Source of the DNA: JBBRFH01 sp038224615
GTDB lineage: Bacteria; Planctomycetota; Phycisphaerae; Tepidisphaerales; Tepidisphaeraceae
DNA length: 7,557 nucleotides
Assembly (NCBI GenBank): GCA_038224615.1
Contig: JBBRFH010000167.1
Span: 1 to 7,557 of the forward strand
Direction of reading: 5' to 3'
Below, one piece after another: positions 6,053 through 7,557 of this stretch. The notes under the pieces are model-generated. The model ran no database searches. It saw only the letters and a list, made by a program, of their open reading frames with translations, and had not been told where the DNA came from. Both the position numbers and the translations under genes were made by a program. Position 1 is the first letter of the stretch. Every line of letters begins with the position of its first letter.

Positions 6053-6939
6053 AGGACGCGCTCACCATCCTCGCACGGATCACCGTCGCCGCGCTGTTGG
6101 CGCACGCGACTGCCTGCGCTTTCGGGCAGACCACCGCGACCTCCACCACCGGCCCCGCGACGACGCAGGCCGCGACGCGCCCGTCCGCCGAAGTGACACC
6201 GGCCGCCGCGCCGGTGTTGGCGCGGCTTAGCGCCGCCTATGCGGTTGCGCTGCCGTTGAAGGTCGACGCGAAGTTCGTCGGCAAGTTCGACGTGGCGGGG
6301 CGATCGCACACGTACGAAATGACCGTGACGTCGCAGACCCCCGACGGCATCCGCTTCATCCACAAGGCGGCCGGGATCGGGCTCGCCGTCTCCAACGGCA
6401 AGCGCGGGTTCCTGTTCGACGAGCGCCGCAAGGCGTACGCGACGCTGGAGGTCCAGGAGAACCTCGCGACGCCCGATGAACTTGACGAGGCGATCAGCGA
6501 TATTCTGCTCGAAGAAAACGCGGCGCTGTTGCTATCGCTCACGACCGACGCCGGCGAACTTTTAAAACGCCTCGCCACTCACATCGACGCCGGCGAAACC
6601 GTCACGATCGACGGTAAACTCCACGCCACACTCGTCCTCACGCGCAAGGACGACGCGACCATCACGCTCTCACTCGCGCCGGACACCGGGCTGATCCGTC
6701 GGGCGTTCATCGACTATCGGCCATTGCTGAAAGAGCGCGGGGCGAGCGACGCCAAGGCCGGCGAGGTGACCGCCGATTTTGCAGTCACCCGCGCCGTCAA
6801 CCCCGACCCCAAGCCTTACGACTGGCAGCCGCCGGAGGATGCCGACGAGACGCCGCTCGGCCGCGAGCTTGAACGTCCTGTCCGCGCCGGCGGCCGCGAT
6901 CCCACCACCGGTCCGACGACGCAGCCGGACAAGGATTGA
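6049..6939 (+). CDS. Exported DUF2092/LolA-like protein
   Basis: The 296-residue product starts with a signal peptide: MKDALTILAR, a hydrophobic core (11-19), then HATACAFGQ. Cleavage is likely near residue 26. Cys23 gives only a poor lipobox (Ala at -3), so a lipoprotein is possible but not favoured. A Thr/Ala/Pro-rich linker (28-55) precedes the main domain. That domain has the pattern of DUF2092 and related LolA-fold proteins: VLARLSAAYA (56-65), then alternating strands such as KVDAKFVG and YEMTVTSQTPDGIRF, GKRGFLFDERRKAYATL (117-133), an acidic helical stretch, and paired strands around TVTIDGKLHATLVLTRKDD (184-202). Such folds often bind lipid or hydrophobic ligands in the periplasm; that role here is inferred. 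The C-terminus is again Pro/Thr-rich. Translation is probably coupled to the receiver-like gene through the ATGA overlap. I class the family with moderate certainty. Confidence 0.75.
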   Translation: MKDALTILARITVAALLAHATACAFGQTTATSTTGPATTQAATRPSAEVTPAAAPVLARLSAAYAVALPLKVDAKFVGKFDVAGRSHTYEMTVTSQTPDGIRFIHKAAGIGLAVSNGKRGFLFDERRKAYATLEVQENLATPDELDEAISDILLEENAALLLSLTTDAGELLKRLATHIDAGETVTIDGKLHATLVLTRKDDATITLSLAPDTGLIRRAFIDYRPLLKERGASDAKAGEVTADFAVTRAVNPDPKPYDWQPPEDADETPLGRELERPVRAGGRDPTTGPTTQPDKD

Positions 6940-6957
6940 CGGTTGCAAACGAATCGC

Positions 6958-6996
6958 AAAGGCCCCGTGCGCGACGCTCACGGGGCGATTGCCTTT
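6958..6996. terminator. Bidirectional terminator between converging genes
   Basis: GCCCCGTG (6962-6969) pairs with CACGGGGC (6979-6986), an 8-bp stem with a 9-base loop. AAAGG at 6958-6962 and CCTTT at 6992-6996 flank it, so both strands read hairpin followed by a short T-run. It lies 18 bases after the stop at 6939 and 17 bases from the minus-strand stop, as expected for a terminator shared by convergent genes. The T-runs are only three bases long. Confidence 0.65.
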
Positions 6997-7007
6997 ACGG
7001 AAGGCAA
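6989..7007. repeat. Small hairpin overlapping the shared terminator
   Basis: TTGCCTT (6989-6995) pairs with AAGGCAA (7001-7007) around a TACGG loop, a perfect 7-bp stem. It shares the CCTTT bases used by the outer arm of the hairpin at 6958-6996, so the outer pairing and this hairpin exclude each other. On the minus strand it would form first, just downstream of the TolC-like stop. It may simply strengthen termination. Confidence 0.4.
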
Positions 7008-7013
7008 CTGCGA

Positions 7014-7557
7014 TCAGTGCTTGAACGCCTTCTCGTCGATCACGACGTTGTTGTACCGAAGCAGCGTTCCCTTGCGTCGCTCGAGGGTGGCGATGGCGAT
7101 GTTGTACTGAGCGATCGCGTCCTGCTCGGCACGCTCGGACTGTGCGAGGTCCTGCTGACGATTCAGCTTCGATTCGACGAACCGTGGCACCAATGCTTCA
7201 CCACCGCGTTCGAGCGTCTCGACGACTTCGAGCGCCTTTGCCGCCGCGAAGCGGGCAGCGCGACTCTGGCCGATTGACTGCCAGCTCGTTTCGACGTCGC
7301 GCTGTGCGACCTTCACCTCGAGCGTGGCGTTGTCGATCAGGCCGCGATACTGCTCGATCGCCTGGAGTCGCTGCAGTTGAGCGCGACGGTAGATCGCGTT
7401 GGCTTCGCGGTTGCCGATCTTTTGTGAGAACTGGAAGCCGAGCGACCAGTTAAGATCGCTGCCCCTGTCATCTGCGCCGCGGAACATATTGCCCGTGGCG
7501 CTGAATGCGTTCTCGCCCAGTCCGCTGGTGCCGATCGAACCGACGAGGTTGAGCTGG
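7014..7557 (-). CDS. TolC-family outer-membrane efflux protein (C-terminal part)
   Basis: TolC-type proteins form trimeric outer-membrane channels with a long periplasmic helical barrel, exporting drugs, metals or proteins with an inner-membrane pump and an adaptor. The frame stays open to the right edge, so the N-terminal half is missing. The visible part begins QLNLVGSIGTSGLGENAF, matching the second outer-membrane strand region, then WSLGFQFSQKIGNREA, the family's 'G-REA' turn into the helices. A long run of heptad-like helix follows, with LEVKVAQRDVETSWQSI and the ERGGEALVPRFVESKLNRQQDL segment typical of the second repeat. The stop is at 7014-7016. An internal ATG at 7487 is not a credible start, because the family homology continues upstream of it. 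Partner pump genes, if any, lie beyond the right edge. Confidence 0.88.
   Translation of the reverse strand, partial: QLNLVGSIGTSGLGENAFSATGNMFRGADDRGSDLNWSLGFQFSQKIGNREANAIYRRAQLQRLQAIEQYRGLIDNATLEVKVAQRDVETSWQSIGQSRAARFAAAKALEVVETLERGGEALVPRFVESKLNRQQDLAQSERAEQDAIAQYNIAIATLERRKGTLLRYNNVVIDEKAFKH

Overview
The window is GC-rich, compactly coded bacterial chromosome. Several traits point to a planctomycete-type bacterium, perhaps of the Phycisphaerae side. They are a PEP-CTERM protein tail with NxxGxxAF repeats, a divergent GroES-like protein, a SIMPL-domain membrane protein, a signal-peptide protein with Ala/Thr/Pro-rich ends, and a Gfo/Idh/MocA oxidoreductase. The assignment is an inference from gene content and style; no rRNA or other marker gene is present. 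There is no sign of phage, IS element, CRISPR array, tRNA or rRNA.

Layout from left to right. (1) 2-406: the C-terminal end of a secreted or surface PEP-CTERM protein, cut by the left edge. (2) 407-640: a 234-base regulatory gap holding a short direct repeat, an extended -10 candidate and a near-consensus sigma-54-type element. (3) 641-2572: dnaK, complete, followed by a strong hairpin terminator (2605-2645) and a second long hairpin (2685-2718). (4) 2849-3358: an unrecognised 169-residue protein. (5) 3434-4465: a Gfo/Idh/MocA oxidoreductase. (6) 4490-4846: a divergent GroES-family protein. (7) 4881-5642, 5678-6052 and 6049-6939: a tight run of a SIMPL-domain membrane protein, a receiver-like protein with Asn at the phosphoacceptor position, and an exported DUF2092/LolA-like protein that overlaps it by 4 bases. 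(8) 6958-7007: hairpins that look like a shared terminator between converging genes. (9) 7014-7557, minus strand: the C-terminal half of a TolC-type outer-membrane efflux protein, cut by the right edge.

How the genes may work together. DnaK and the GroES-like protein are both chaperone-related, but two unrelated genes lie between them. No grpE, dnaJ or groEL is visible, so this is not a classic heat-shock operon. The SIMPL, receiver-like and DUF2092-like genes are probably co-transcribed, from spacings of 35 and -4 bases. Two of them are predicted to act in or beyond the inner membrane. Most of the window looks like ordinary core genome. The items most worth following up are the degenerate receiver and its coupled exported partner, the divergent GroES, the sigma-54-like element before dnaK, and two genes that may be read from leaderless transcripts.
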